Shown: positions 1-13,140 of the stretch, one piece after another
How positions within the stretch are numbered: the first letter of the stretch is position 1
How the letters are laid out: every line of letters starts with the position of its first letter
Assembly: GCF_964355755.1 (NCBI RefSeq)
Contig: NC_092680.1
Coordinates: 12,749,001 to 12,813,000, forward strand
DNA: 64,000 nucleotides
Source: Antedon mediterranea
Taxonomy: Eukaryota > Echinodermata > Crinoidea > Comatulida > Antedonidae
Direction: 5' to 3'
Position numbers and translations under genes: made by a program
The notes under the pieces: model-generated
What the model was told of the DNA's origin: nothing
The model's database searches: none
What the model saw: the letters and a program-made list of their open reading frames with translations, nothing else

Positions 1-290
1 TCAATATTAGTATCAACATCGTCATTATTATCAACAATATCATCAATATTGGTATCAACATTGTTATCATTGTTATTATTCTTATCAACATCATCGTCAA
101 TATTGGTATCAATATTGTTATCAGCGTCATTATTGTTATCAACTTCATCATCGATATTGGTATCAACATTCTTATCATTGTATTTATTATCAAAATCAGA
201 TCATCAATATTGGTATCAACTTCGTTCTCATCAATATTATTATCAACATCGTTCTCATCAACACTATTATTAGCAACATCACTGTTTCAT
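1..290. repeat. Trinucleotide-derived minisatellite (ATC/AAC words), about 54-bp higher-order unit
   Basis: ATCATCAATATTGGTATCAA recurs with small changes at about 40, 95, 148 and 205, embedded in ATC, AAC and ATT triplets. The array continues off the left edge of the window. The open frame through it is a by-product of the triplet period. Confidence 0.85.
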
Positions 291-3200
291 ATGTTATTAC
301 TTGTCAACCCAACAGATCAAAACCATTAAAATAAAATACCATTGTAAACTTCTAACCAATCATCACGAGTTTAGACAATTAGATGATTAATAATTATACA
401 GATTTAACGGAAAAAGGGTCCGGCTCATTTTATATATATGCACGTGATATTGCCGTCAAAAAGTACAATAAAAGTTGAATGATCTTTATGGTCATTTACT
501 AATAACGCAGTGTCCAAATATTTGCCATGGCTTCTTTCTTAAGCTGGTCAAAGATCGTGTTTCAGTCCAATTCGATATTATTTTCCTTATTGATTTTCGC
601 AGTTTGTCAATGGTTTTACAGAATCTACATAGCAGTTCTCTCGCTCAAGTACACTGCGTACACAAGCCTTGACAATAGCCGTATTGTGAACGTGACTTGG
701 CGGTGTTAGTGCTACTTATACGTGGATGTTTAGATACATTACCGCCGTTGTCAATCGAATCGTTCTATCAATATTTTTAGTTTATTAAATAATCTAGATG
801 CCTGCATGATTTATAGACTTTGCGCTTAACATTGTTTGGAAAGGGTAATTATGGTTATAAGTGTATGAAATTTGTAACTTTTACTGCTAACATCTTTTAC
901 ACCATTGTCTTTTTTCTCGTTCCGGAAAACGTTAATAAAAACAAAACTAAAACACGATAGCCTACCATTGTGTTCTATGTGTATACATATATTACTATAT
1001 AACATGCAATTTAAAGAATCCTTTGATATTAATAGACTGTCAATAATTAACCTTTAGTTTGGCTCTGTGGCATTATTTCGATGTCGAAATGAATGCCACC
1101 ACGATGATGCGAACCCTATCGCTTAGAGATTACTTCCGTGATTAAAAAAACTTTCTGTTTTCCAGCATTTTTAAATTTTGATTTTAAGATATCAAAATTA
1201 AGATAATTGTTGTGTTTTGTTGTCATACCATAATCAATACCTATTTTTTTTACATCAGTATACATCTGTTAGTAAAATCATTAAATATAATTATCGTTAT
1301 CCTTCTTGTTGTTCATCATCATCTTTTATTATTATTGTAAAAAACATTCCAACATATTATAATTTAATTATTAACAATATTCTCATTAGTGATAATTACT
1401 ATTTTCATTTCAGTTTATTTCATTTCATTTCGCTGAACTGATAAAAAAAAATTTTCCACCAAACTGTTTTACTCAAATATCAGACAAAATCACTAATACA
1501 CTTCTTCGACTCATATTTCTCGACACTCTCACTATATAGATTTTAATATTATCAGCTTATGACTGTGAATGATCATACAGCAGACGACAGATGGGTCCCC
1601 GTAATACCTGTCATCTTGCGTTCCCGCTTTATAAACTCCAAATTACATTCGGCAGATGATTCGCTCTATGTAGGTTGTGTGCATACAACTCCATGCGTAA
1701 TGCGTTTTCTTCAATTATATACGGAGTACACTACTCTCAAGCCAGTACGCAAATGAATTATTATTTTGCAGTTGCCGTTGGGTACGAAATACAATATTCA
1801 CTTTCTTACATAATAAGAAAACATTAGTGTGCCGTCCTGAAGATAGTAAATGGCACATTGGACCTGATCCCATCAAAGAGTAACGCGATAGCTAACGCAA
1901 TACTGAAAATCTGCCGAATTCACTTTCTTTTAAACGTTCAACGCTAGAAAGTCAATAAAAGAGTTCGATTGAGTTTAGGAGTCTAGATTTACTAAATATA
2001 AGATATAGTATGGTAATTTAGAGCTTCTTGGTTGCCGAGTGATAATTTCAAAGTTATGACAAAGAAACTGATTGAATTTATTTAGGAATTAAGACAACAG
2101 TATCTGCTAAATCATGACTGTTATTATTTATAATACTTTAAGACTATATTGCTCAATTATTAGTTTGATGATAATAATAATTATGATTTTATAGATTAGT
2201 AAATAACGATACTGATGTGACAATAAATTTTACATTAAGTTGACTAAAGAAGAGGAGAATAAAGAAGAAGAGTGAAAGTGATGGAAAGAGAAAGTGAAGG
2301 TGGAATGGAACACGAGGATGCCAAATTCAATAAAAATAATCGGATGGTTACTGCTTATCTTTAAACCTGCAGTGTTAATAATACATTTATTATTTCATCA
2401 TACTATTACATAAGACCAACCAATTATGCTTTATGAAAATACAGTCGATCTACTGTATAGGCCTATAATATTTAAAACAAATACAATCGATAAAACTATG
2501 GGAATCATTTAAACATACTCATATAATATTACTACAGTACATGCATGATAGAAGGATTAAAAAAAAACACGTTTTTTTCTAATCGACGATAAATTTCCAT
2601 AGTATACTTATAAGGGTGCAGTAGCTACGTGTTAGGGAATCAGATATCCCATTTAAAGCACTAACTTGCTTGCCTAGCTTGCCTCTTTGCATACTAAACA
2701 CCATTAAACATTTTTACTTTCGTCAGATTCGTCCATTTTAATCAGTGTCTTTTTCAACAACGTTACTTTAAATTGTTGTTAGTAACTTACTTATCTGTAT
2801 ACTAAACACATATATTGTATTTATTTAAAATCGATGTGTATAAATTATTGCATGAATCAAATTTTTTGTTTCGTCCTACCATCTTCAAACATGAATGGTC
2901 CTTTAAGATCCCAGTTGATGAAATCTTTTCAATTGATTTTATAACATATCCATTAATCTGTTTTTATTTGAAATAATTAAACTTTTGCTTAAAGAGTCAA
3001 ACCAAATGTCAATTGATTGATTGGTTTGAATTGATTTAAAAAACTGATTCATTATAATTATAATATTTAAAATTTTAAATCATCGCCTATTTAGGAAATT
3101 ACTTGAGGAATAAAGATTGATAACGGGTGAATCACCTTAGTTTGAACTAATATAGCTACATATCCATTATATTGCATGCGAACGGTGACAGACAAACTTA

Positions 3201-3334
3201 TAGAGAAACATCCAAAGAGGACATCGTAACAATAAATCGGAAACATAATACAAAACAACACAATTAAAAATATAAACATATATTATGCAATGCAAACGGA
3301 AACACACAATTTCAGTTTTATAAATTGATCTCAA
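291..3334. other. Gene-free AT-rich sequence
   Basis: No conserved coding exon, tRNA or repeat end was recognised. Short open frames (for example 475-709, 1217-1441 and 1559-1756) lack splice context and family resemblance. Confidence 0.6.
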
Positions 3335-3740
3335 ACAAACAAGAATAGAATGGAAACAGAAAATAAAGATTGGAAAAATGCAAAGATAGAATGAAAAGAT
3401 AGAATGAAAAGATAGAATTAAAAAGGAAGAATATGAAAAGAAAATAATTGGTTGAAAAGAAAAGAAAGAATGGAAAAGGCAAAGAAAGAATGAAAACGCA
3501 AAGAAAGAATGGGAAGAGAAAATAAAGAATGGAAAAGGCAAAGGAAGAATGAAAAATAGCAAAGAAAGAATGGGAAGAGAAAGGACAGCATGGAAAAGAA
3601 AATAAAGAATAAAAAAGGCAAAGAAAGAAGGAAAAGAACAAATGGAAATAGCAAAAAAGAATGAAAAAAGCAAAGAAAGAATGGAAAGGAAAATAAAGAA
3701 CAGAAAAAGCAAAACAGAATGGAAAATAACGGAAGTATGA
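3335..3740. repeat. Polypurine tandem array
   Basis: About 400 bp almost free of C and T on the plus strand, built from loose repeats of AAAGAAAGAATGGAAAAGGC-type units. The long Phe/Ser/Leu-rich minus-strand open frames across it come from the purine bias. The tract could form triplex DNA. Confidence 0.9.
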
Positions 3741-6551
3741 AATACAAACATAATAATTTCAACAAGAAGGTTTTTACAAAATTGTAAATATCTAAAATCT
3801 TGTACTGTATATTGGATTTAAGATTTGTGGAAGAATTTGTAATATCAAATAACATTCTTTATTGATTAATATATGACTGTCAACGGTTATTTTTTGTTTG
3901 TTCAAATAATCAATTCTTTGTGAATTAGTGTAATTCAGTTAGCTGCGGTAACACACTAATGTTTATCAATTCAACAATTATAAAAGTCATCGTATACAGT
4001 GCCAATGTTTACATAATTCCATATTAAACTGATTAAAGTTCTCATTCACTTTGAAGCATCTACCAAATTGAAAATTCACTTTATTCCTTCAGTATGATAG
4101 CAGCTTTAGACGGTAAATACCGTATACCTGATCTTACCTCATAACGCGTTTTATATTTAATTTACGAACGCGAGTTAAAGAGGAACCATTTAATACGTTA
4201 AACAAAGTCAATAACCTACGATTGGTAATCAATAGTACAATACAATAGTTAGATATTTGGTATTTGAAATTTGTTTTGTAAATTTATTCTTTTAATTGTA
4301 TACTTTAGATTTCACTCTTATTCTCAGCGACGTCATTTGACTCAATGAATGATTTGTAAATGTTATCAAGGTACAGTTTCATATATAAAAACAAATCAGA
4401 AACGATTATGTTAAAAATGAATCTAATTGACCACAGAGAATTCAATTATCTATTTACATTCCAATTAGATCTTGGCTTTATAATATTAATATTTGAATAT
4501 CATAGAATTTTAAGAAAAGAAAAGATAAGAAAAAAAATAGTATCTGTATTCCATGGTACCATTGTTGATAGAGCCAGAAATAATTGTTTTGGAGAGTATT
4601 TCGTTCGACTCTCAATTCCCGGTGTGCGATATTTTGTTTTTCTATAAAAATCAGAATTGCCGATTGCTAAATTCGTATATTTGCAGATATGAAACAAAAT
4701 GTCTATATCACTAACAAAATGTACAAACATTGAATAGTGGGGATTTGAACTGTTTGAAGTCCCAGATCAACAAACAAAGGCATCTGCCAACTGATATTTC
4801 AACACACATTAATTAATTGTTAAATATTATATAATTATATTATATTATCATAGATAAAATTAAAGAAGAAGAATCGGTGTAAAACCTTCTTTGTTTTTGC
4901 TTCGAACTTTTTGTGGACTGGAACTGGAAAATTTGAGGTTTCTGCTTCGATGCAAGTAAACGAACCAGTACAGGAAATTTCGTTACTACTTCGTTATAAC
5001 GTTCATTTTTTTCATCGTCTTGTTACAATCTTACTTCCAGCAATCATATTTAATCTTGTCAAAAGTTGTTAGCATTTGAAACGAGAATTCCTTCCTGGCC
5101 ATGCAAATCAATAACGTGCCCATAGGTGAAAAGCTAACGGGCGCGAGATTCCCCCGAGTCGTGGATCGTTCTAGGCTCTTACATAACCACCGTAATCACT
5201 CGTAAGTCCCCGGGCTTAGCACGTACAGGCGTTCGTAGTATTGCCAGTTATCTGTAGCTTGGAAATAAATGAATACGTCTTCTATGTTAAAATATTGCTT
5301 GTGTTGCAAAGTATGTTCGCACTTTTAATGTTTACAAGTTCAAACCTTCCAATGAGTCGACAATATTTGGGAAGGATGCATCCGGGATTTCAGTGGACCA
5401 TCTAGTACCCCTAGGCTATCTTGAGTGTGTCATGACCATAATAAGAGTGGCATATAGATACAGCAAGTTTCTGTCATAATTGTTTATTGCTTTTTTTTAT
5501 AGATTTCAAAAAGTAGTTAAATACAACTGAATATTAACACTACTATTTTAATACATGTATAATTCAATACTTAATGACCCATTGCATAAATTTGTGTACA
5601 GGTATATATTATAATTGTATTATACAACTATTATATTTTATTATACAACTTATTATACAATTATTATATTATAAATGATAATATTCAGTTGAAAAATGTG
5701 GATTTTAACTTCTTTGAAGTGTTGGTCTTATTTTGATGGTAACAACATTTCTGTTTTTCAACAACTGTATAGTAAATACAGAACTGCCTTTTATCAACAT
5801 GCCTCATAACAAACTGAAACCTGGATATATTAATTTTACAATGAAAGGCAAACACGTTTATTATTTAATACTCGACGTATTTCAATGTTGATATGGCAGC
5901 AGGCACGAGGCATGTCATTCCGCCTCGATATATATTTTTATATTTTAAAAATAGAAATGCGCTGACTTACACATCACATGAAACATTTAGCGAAAATATT
6001 TGTTAGCACAAACCAAAATACTGTGTAGTTTAATGATGATTTTATTGTTAAACCATCCCTCATAATATACAGCACAATATAAATTTTAAAAAATAACCTT
6101 TTTGTCTACTTAATTTGTTTTTAAAGTTTTGAATTGCTGATATACCTTGGCCTATTGCGTCCTCCTCAAACAATTACATTTATCAATTTATGTTCTGTTT
6201 GTATTGTGTGAAACAATAAACTTAACTAAAATGGTAAACACCAATACAAAAACTGTTTGAGGAACGTTTTTAAAATAATAATAAGACCTTGCAACCGAAT
6301 GGTAACTACACTGTACGCGGTAGAACGCGCATAACATCTTATTTATCGTCGTTAGCTCACTTTACCGGTGCATTTAAATCTTGACATCGTGTTGATTCAG
6401 TATCTACATGTGATTATGCACTTAAGACGTATTTAAGTTCATTATTGTTCATGTTATTATGTTGTGATTGTTGATCATGAAGTGTGTTCACTGTATAGCA
6501 AGATTGTAATCTTAACAAGGTTGCTTGCTTATGTTAAACAAAACAGTATGT

Positions 6552-6810
6552 TGTTGTTGCTATACTCAATCGCAATGATCGTTATTTTACAACCTCTTAT
6601 TAACTAGGCCTAATAATAATTAGTTAAAATATCATAGCTATGATATTCATATTTTTAAAAATTACAACACTTGTCTGCTTTACTTTTGCTAAGCAATACA
6701 GTGTTGCTATACTCAATCGCAATGTTCGTTATTTTACAACCTCATATTAACTAGGCCTAATAACAATTTGTTAAAATATCCTAGATATGATATTCATATT
6801 TTATTTTAAT
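6552..6810. repeat. Diverged tandem duplication (about 145-bp period)
   Basis: TGCTATACTCAATCGCAATG, GTTATTTTACAACCTC, TATTAACTAGGCCTAATAA and TATGATATTCATATTTT occur in the same order at 6557-6655 and 6702-6802, with roughly one change per ten bases. Confidence 0.85.
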
Positions 6811-7181
6811 ACAACATTTGTCTGTACGTTTGAAAACATAACAATGCAGTCTATTCAATGCATGCTAATTTGCGACTTTTACCACTTAGTGAAAAAGATA
6901 CACAATGCATAATTATACTTATTCATTTTAAATGAAACTTTTGAATTAGGCCTATAAACTATGAAATTAGTTTTTCTTTGTGATAAAGACCTAGAAATGT
7001 TTACAAATGTATTTTAATCTATTCATGTTTGTTAAAGAAAAATATAAATTATGTCTAATGACCATGCCTACCTTTCTACTTTATAATGTTAAATGGTAAC
7101 AGAATACGAACGATAACATATCATATTTCTGCAGTCATATTTAATATTAATAATCTTGAGTATATAGATAATTTATATTCA

Positions 7182-7481
7182 TTAAAGATGTATTGTCCCA
7201 CAAAATTATGAAAAATAAAGATTTAGAAAATCAGAATTTAAATAGGCTATTTTCAATTTATTGCCCCTAACATGGGAAAAAACGAACACAAAAATATTGA
7301 TTTCCAAAAGACAAAATAAACAGTTGAATTCAACCAAAAACATTGTCAGACACAATTTGACTATTTTTGATTCAAAATCCATTTTTCGGGTAAATATTTA
7401 TTATGTGGCATAAAAATGGCATGTATTAAAAACAAAATTGTAAACAAATGTTTTTTATTCAGTGGGACAATATATCTTTAA
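7182..7481. mobile_element. Family C MITE, copy 1
   Basis: A 300-bp element with inverted ends TTAAAGATGTATTGTCC and GGACAATATATCTTTAA. The interior is very AT-rich. It shares GACAAAATAAA, TTGAATTCAAC/TTAAATTCAAC and AATTTGACTATTTTT with the copy at 41.7 kb in the same order. Confidence 0.85.
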
Positions 7482-10267
7482 TAAATACAATGATTCATAT
7501 TATATAAGACGTTATCGCATAAGTACAAAACTGGCCGTAGTCGATCATTATTGTTTATTTATTTATTTCCATAGACATTATTTCAGTGAATATCTTCATA
7601 TCTGTTTATTACAACAGATGCAGTGAGATTATTCAAATCTTGGATGAATGTTAAATGACGTTGAATTCACTTACAAAGGTTAAATCTTTAGCATCATTTA
7701 GTGCGCCAAATACTCTGAGCAGACGACAGCAGCATTTGCAAAGTTTATGGGTAATAACAAGGAGTGACTTGAATAAGTTGAACGCCGTTACGATAACGAT
7801 CAAGCGCGTACACACACGAGAACGCCGGCGGCGTTTTGTTGAGAATGAGTTAAAATACATCTCAGTGATAGTTCAGGTTTCAGAAATAATTACACATAAG
7901 AAATACGACCAAGAGACTTGGTCATATTATTTTGAATTGATAAAGACGCTTCTCTTACTGTCTGTTCTACTAACTCGACAGTTATGCTTGCCTCTTGATT
8001 TTGCCTCGGGAATATATTATGCTAGCCTAATGTTCTGTTTTGGATGAATAATGATTCGAATAATTTGATTCTGTTTAAAGGGAGGGCACAGTGCACATTG
8101 TAAACACGTGTGGTAGAAAAACGTGAAAATGATATACAATGAAAGCATTGTCATCACTAAAACGATCATATTCTTTTCCTTCATTATTTGCTTAACATTT
8201 TTTTTAAATAATACAGTAGTATTATACAGTACTATGATCTGTTATGTGTATATTTTTTATTTATTATGTTTTAATTAGCTATGACTCTTCCTTTTGTTAA
8301 CTACTATAATTATTATCAATAGTATATTAATATATTTAAAACTAATGTAGTAGATTATATTTATTAAATAAAACAACGAAATTAAATATAATTTATAGAT
8401 AAATAATAGTGCAACATTACATCAATTGATCGTTAATATTAATTAGATCTAAAAGCAAACGATTTGTTTCCTCACCAAAAACCATTAATAACAATGAGGA
8501 CGCTGTTTCGGACGGGTCGTTTAAAACTTTGTCAGCATTAGAGGGCACTCTTAGGCCCTGGCTAATCCATCAGCAATGCGTTCATTTTGTATCGTTGCCC
8601 TGGGCTAAGGGTTTGTGTGATGCCATGTTATTTCAGGCTTGAGCTATTGCATGTATTAAGAATGCCCACCATTAAAACTATTCTACAGTAACTGTCAAAA
8701 TGACTGCTGCGGGTTCACTAAACCTTAACATTCATCGGTTTTTCTGCTGATAACAGCGACATTGCGTTTACATGACGCATCACGCGACTACGCAAATAAG
8801 TCATTCTGCGCCTGCTCATAAGTTACAGTACTGAGCTACCAATTTGTTCCCATATAATAGAGTAAAATGGTCTTTTTTTCTAATTAAAACATTGCACTAG
8901 TTTATTAATTCGATCTTTTAGTAAATATTGTTAATATATATATACATAATATATAATATTTAATTAGTTCTTATGTATTTATTTTTGGATAATTTTTCAT
9001 AAAAATGTTTACAGCTTATCGTTTGTATGGAATGTACATTTCCAAACATAATTGATAGACAATCTGTCCATCATTTGTTTTCATTTTAGAAAATAAAATG
9101 TATAAAATAATAAAAGTCAAATTCAGTAAAAATGAAAATACTAGAATCCGCATCTGACAGAATTGAAAATGAATTGAATAATTTTGTTTGATTGATGATG
9201 GTTCCACTTGGGTAACACAAACCCGAGTGAATTTAATAGAGCAAAAAAAATAGGCTGCTTTGGCTGTAATCTAGTCTGTATAAACCGCCCTACAAATAAA
9301 GAAACGGTCGCTCAGTTTTTATACAGATATATTTCATTTACGCATGCTACTTATAAAACTAACAAAAATATAATATGTGAACCAGATACGATCACCAACA
9401 AAGAAAGAAATGAAAGAAAATCATAACTGGCCAGAAACTAGCAAATGTAAGGTATTTTCATTTTTCTGATCACGTGGGTTCTCGATAGTCAACCGCCGTT
9501 GTACAATTGCATAAAATCAAAAGTGGGTTCTAAAATTTAAAAAAAAAATTTCAATTTTAATTAATTATCTATACTTTTATTTGGGTATATTGGTTAAATA
9601 ATTATGCTACCTCCAAACTAAGAAATGCGGTATCAATAAACAATTTTAAGTGCTCTAAAAAAACTCCAAAAGAAAACCTCAACGTTTTGTATAGTATTGT
9701 AGACTATATTTTTGTATTTATGTATATATTTTTTTAAACATAGTTCACCGATTGTTTTTTTTTTTTCAAATATGTTTTTTAATCATGTTTATATGATTGC
9801 CTCTTGATTGTCAGCATATGCTGTTTCGGGTTGCCCTCACTAGATAAGGTTTAATAAAATAAATGAAATACAAAAATATTATTAAATTATAAAGAATAAA
9901 TAAGATTTTGTCAGTACAGTGAAAGTAATTGATTTACAAGACCTAAAATCGTTAGATAATTAGCTAAAGTAGAAAGAAGTCCGTATTAGTGTATTACATA
10001 AAAAGTACAAGGTAATGTACACTCGTTACAACGGGTAGTTTGTGTCACCATCTATCAACATAAAGTGGTTTTAAATTTGTATAAAGGTTACTGTGTAAAG
10101 ATACGAATTTACTTGTATATCATTCAGACTTTAATAGTAGCATACACTATACAATCATTTATGTTTAGATGATAATCTAATATCGAAATATTAAATTTAT
10201 TTTTAAAGATTAAATATGACCAATTATTATAGTAATTCATATCGGATTTAAGATGTTACGCTTTTAA

Positions 10268-10535
10268 AGTACACGTGGAGTAGAACGCCTAAATATAACA
10301 ACACCCTACTATACCATTAGTAAGATGAACTCGTCGTTCAAAGTTTCAGGCGCTAAAATATGGAATAACATACCAACTAATATTTCAATATTCCCCAGCA
10401 AGTAGGCCTACTTCTTTTAAAACTAGATATCGATTTTTTTCAAATTTTTTGGGTATTTAAGACAGGACCACAATGCAAAACCCCTGATTGTGTAGTGCTG
10501 TATAAATATGTTGTTAAATATTAATAATAAATATA
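10268..10535 (+). mobile_element. Remnant of the 3' end of a non-LTR retrotransposon
   Basis: A conceptual translation from about 10275 gives YYTISKMNSSFKVSGAKIWN followed by NIPTNISIFPS, then after a frameshift SFKTRYRFFSNFLGI and a stop. The pattern K-x-x-G-x-x-x-W-N-x-[IL]-P...SFK is the usual C-terminal end of LINE ORF2 proteins. An AT-rich tail follows. It is short, frameshifted and dead. Clade assignment is not possible. Confidence 0.5.
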
Positions 10536-11149
10536 TAGTCCCAAATGGGTATTAATTCGGGTTGGAAATATCGTTTAACAAAGTATATGCATTTGTACTT
10601 CGTAGGCCTATATTGATTTTAACACTATCAAAATGATTGACTTGACGTCATCTATGATACAACTAAAATACTCGACAACACATTGATGTTCAAGTATCAA
10701 ACGTGTTTGTTAGAGGAGTAACATATTCTTCAAACTACTAAAAATACAAAACCACTTGTGTTTGTTTTCTTTGTGATGAAGATAACTACTGTATTACGCG
10801 TAAGTAACGCGTACAGATTGCAATATCCAACGTAACATAGTACTGAGTAAACACTAACCAGTAAACACACTTATTTACTTGCTTTTAATACATTAACAGT
10901 CAAGTTTTAAAACAACAGGCTAGCTTTGTAAACATCATCATGTACACTATATCGAATATTTCTTGTGTTAATTTAGCTTTTTCTTCCTACCAAACCTATT
11001 CAAGTTAGAATGGATATCGTTTTGATTTTTCGTAATTAACGAAAAGAATGAATTATCTCGAATAAATAGTTACAACCTGCAATCCAACACAATATCTTTC
11101 AGTTAAGATATTAAAGGTAAGCAGCCTAGTTAACAGACTAATAAACAAG

Positions 11150-11193
11150 CCTTACATGATACAGGCACCACATGTGATACACATGGGATGCTG
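11150..11193. repeat. Small dispersed repeat, copy 1
   Basis: CCTTACATGATACAGGCACC followed by ACATGTGATACACATGGGAT matches 32524-32566 at nearly every base. No TIR or tRNA-like feature was seen in the shared part. Confidence 0.6.
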
Positions 11194-11557
11194 TATTACG
11201 GATTTTTCCTATAGTACACTGGGCAAATGTTGTAATATGTGGAGATATAGCATTGAGATTTTTTTAAATTATGTTCTATTCACGTGTCTCTAGTAAGCAG
11301 TACAACATAGTTTAGTGAAAGGGAGAGGGGTGCCGCAACATAGTTTAGTGAAAGAGGGCGTTGCTTGTTTATCATATTTATGGAATAATAAGATGAACAC
11401 GTTTCTAAAGACAAAAAAAAAACATTTGCTTTAACTTTTCCTCGATAATGAGTAAGCAGGATAACAAAGATGACGTTCTTACGCCGCACGAGCGCTTGAT
11501 TCCCTCCGGCTCCTGATCTGATCACGGAGACTTCAGAGTATATACCGTTTTTATTTC

Positions 11558-11680
11558 TACACTGTCAAACTGACAACAAAGTATGATGTGCCCAAATATG
11601 GTAGTGATATGACGTATTCGTGTCCATATTTCGGAACATCACATTTTTTTTCAAAGTTTGGTAGTGTAGAGCTTTATACA
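11558..11680. mobile_element. Family A MITE, degenerate copy
   Basis: It begins CTACACTGTCAAACTG and has the family core ATATGGTAGTGATATGAC. It ends near GTAGTGTAGAGCTTTA. The inverted ends are partly decayed. Confidence 0.7.
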
Positions 11681-12993
11681 ATAAGACCTGAAAATCCAAC
11701 ATTACAAACCAACATATAGAATTTGTATATATTATATTTAATTATCTTAGCAATATTGTCCCGGGGTTACCGGATTACAGTGAATACTTTCGTACCGTAT
11801 GCCTATAATCTTGATATTAATGTGTGCATTTTATAGCAAGTGCAGTTTAATACCATTGCATTACGAATATTATATACTAATCTGACTTTATTAGATGACA
11901 AGGAAAAGACATATAAAAGTCCAGTAATCCAGATATTTTTAACTTATACAAAGATTTAAAAATATGTAAATACACGTCACTCACTTTATTCACTGAATAT
12001 ATTACAAATATGTTTTATTATACATATATTATTTTTTATCCAGACGAAGGTTTTTATTTTTGCTTGACATATTCTTTCTGGCTGTGTGTTTTTCATTTCT
12101 TTTTTTTTGTCGTTTGGTTTTAGCTTTCTGCATAATTTATATTGAGATCAGGTCATTGTTTCCCATAGCATTGTCATTTTAAGTATTTTTCTTTGCATTT
12201 TTATTATTTTAATTCCTGATAATACCTGAACCTTTATTAGTTTTAGCCAATATAAAATAATGTCGGTTTTTTATTTCATATTTATATCCTCTTCTCATAA
12301 TTTACCGTATTGTAATATTACATAAAAACAGTAACTCTGATCTGTATTTTCTCTTCAAATTTGCCAAGTTATATAAATAGAAATGTGCATTATAATGTGT
12401 GCATTATCCATTTAAAGTCTTTATTAATCTTTTAGCGAAGTGTTAAGGAATGCTTCAGGCAGCGTCTTAAAATTCTTTCTTTGTTTAAAATTTATATAAT
12501 TAAGGGCCTATGCTCTCATAACGTTAATTGCATTTTGACTCATCGAAAGAGTTTGGTAAATTACTTGTGTATTTATTAAAAAATGTTTCTAAAATCGAAA
12601 AGTTGGATAACAAAAGCTTATTCATGACTCGTTTCCGCGGTTAGTGAAGACTGTTACACGCAATTAACCTAGTATTCTATCACTGCAGAGTAATACATTT
12701 CGCTGGCGTAATATATCATTGCAAGTTGTTAAGAAAAACCAATTTAACTAGACGAACTTGAGAAAGGAGAAAACTTTGCTAACGGCAACCTTGTTTATCC
12801 TAGATAGCTTAGAATACTCTTCAGAGATTTGGATTAAAAATATAAGCATTTCAAAAAAGGTAACTTAATTACAAAATAAGCCATCATATCGGGATTTACA
12901 CTTATGTCAGATAAATTAAGATATTGTACAGTTTCATTAAACGTTATTTGTGTATATTTAAACCTGAATTCATTATAACAAATTTCGTCGTTT

Positions 12994-13140
12994 AAGCTCT
13001 GTCTACACTATCAAACTTTATGTGATGTGCCCATATATGGACATGCTGATTTTTATTACCATATTAAGCATATCACTACCATATGTGGGCACACCACATT
13101 TTTTTGGGTCAAATTAGTTTGATAGTGTAGACAGAGCCTT
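12994..13140. mobile_element. Family A MITE, full copy
   Basis: Inverted ends of about 25 bp (AAGCTCTGTCTACACTATCA... and ...TGATAGTGTAGACAGAGCCT) enclose two inverted GATGTGCCCA/TGGGCACACC-type blocks around the centre. It has no coding sequence. At 147 bp it is one of the most intact copies here. Confidence 0.9.

Larger units (their letters stand above)
3741..10267. other. Gene-free AT-rich sequence
   Basis: Apart from the duplication at 6.6 kb and the family C MITE at 7.2 kb, nothing was recognised. The 130-codon plus-strand frame at 7655-8047 overlaps a 69-codon minus frame and resembles no family I know. A GC-richer patch at about 5100-5250 (with ATGCAAAT and CCCCCGAGTCGTGG) and another at 8500-8830 stand out from the background and might be conserved noncoding elements. 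Confidence 0.5.

Noticed and set aside
3167-3855. Overlapping minus-strand open frames of 107-194 codons rich in Phe, Ser and Leu
   Set aside because: They coincide with the polypurine array; all three reading frames are open because the tract lacks stop-forming bases, and the peptide is low complexity.
7651-8047. Overlapping 130-codon plus frame and 69-codon minus frame
   Set aside because: No family resemblance or splice context; the length is expected by chance in a 42-kb desert.
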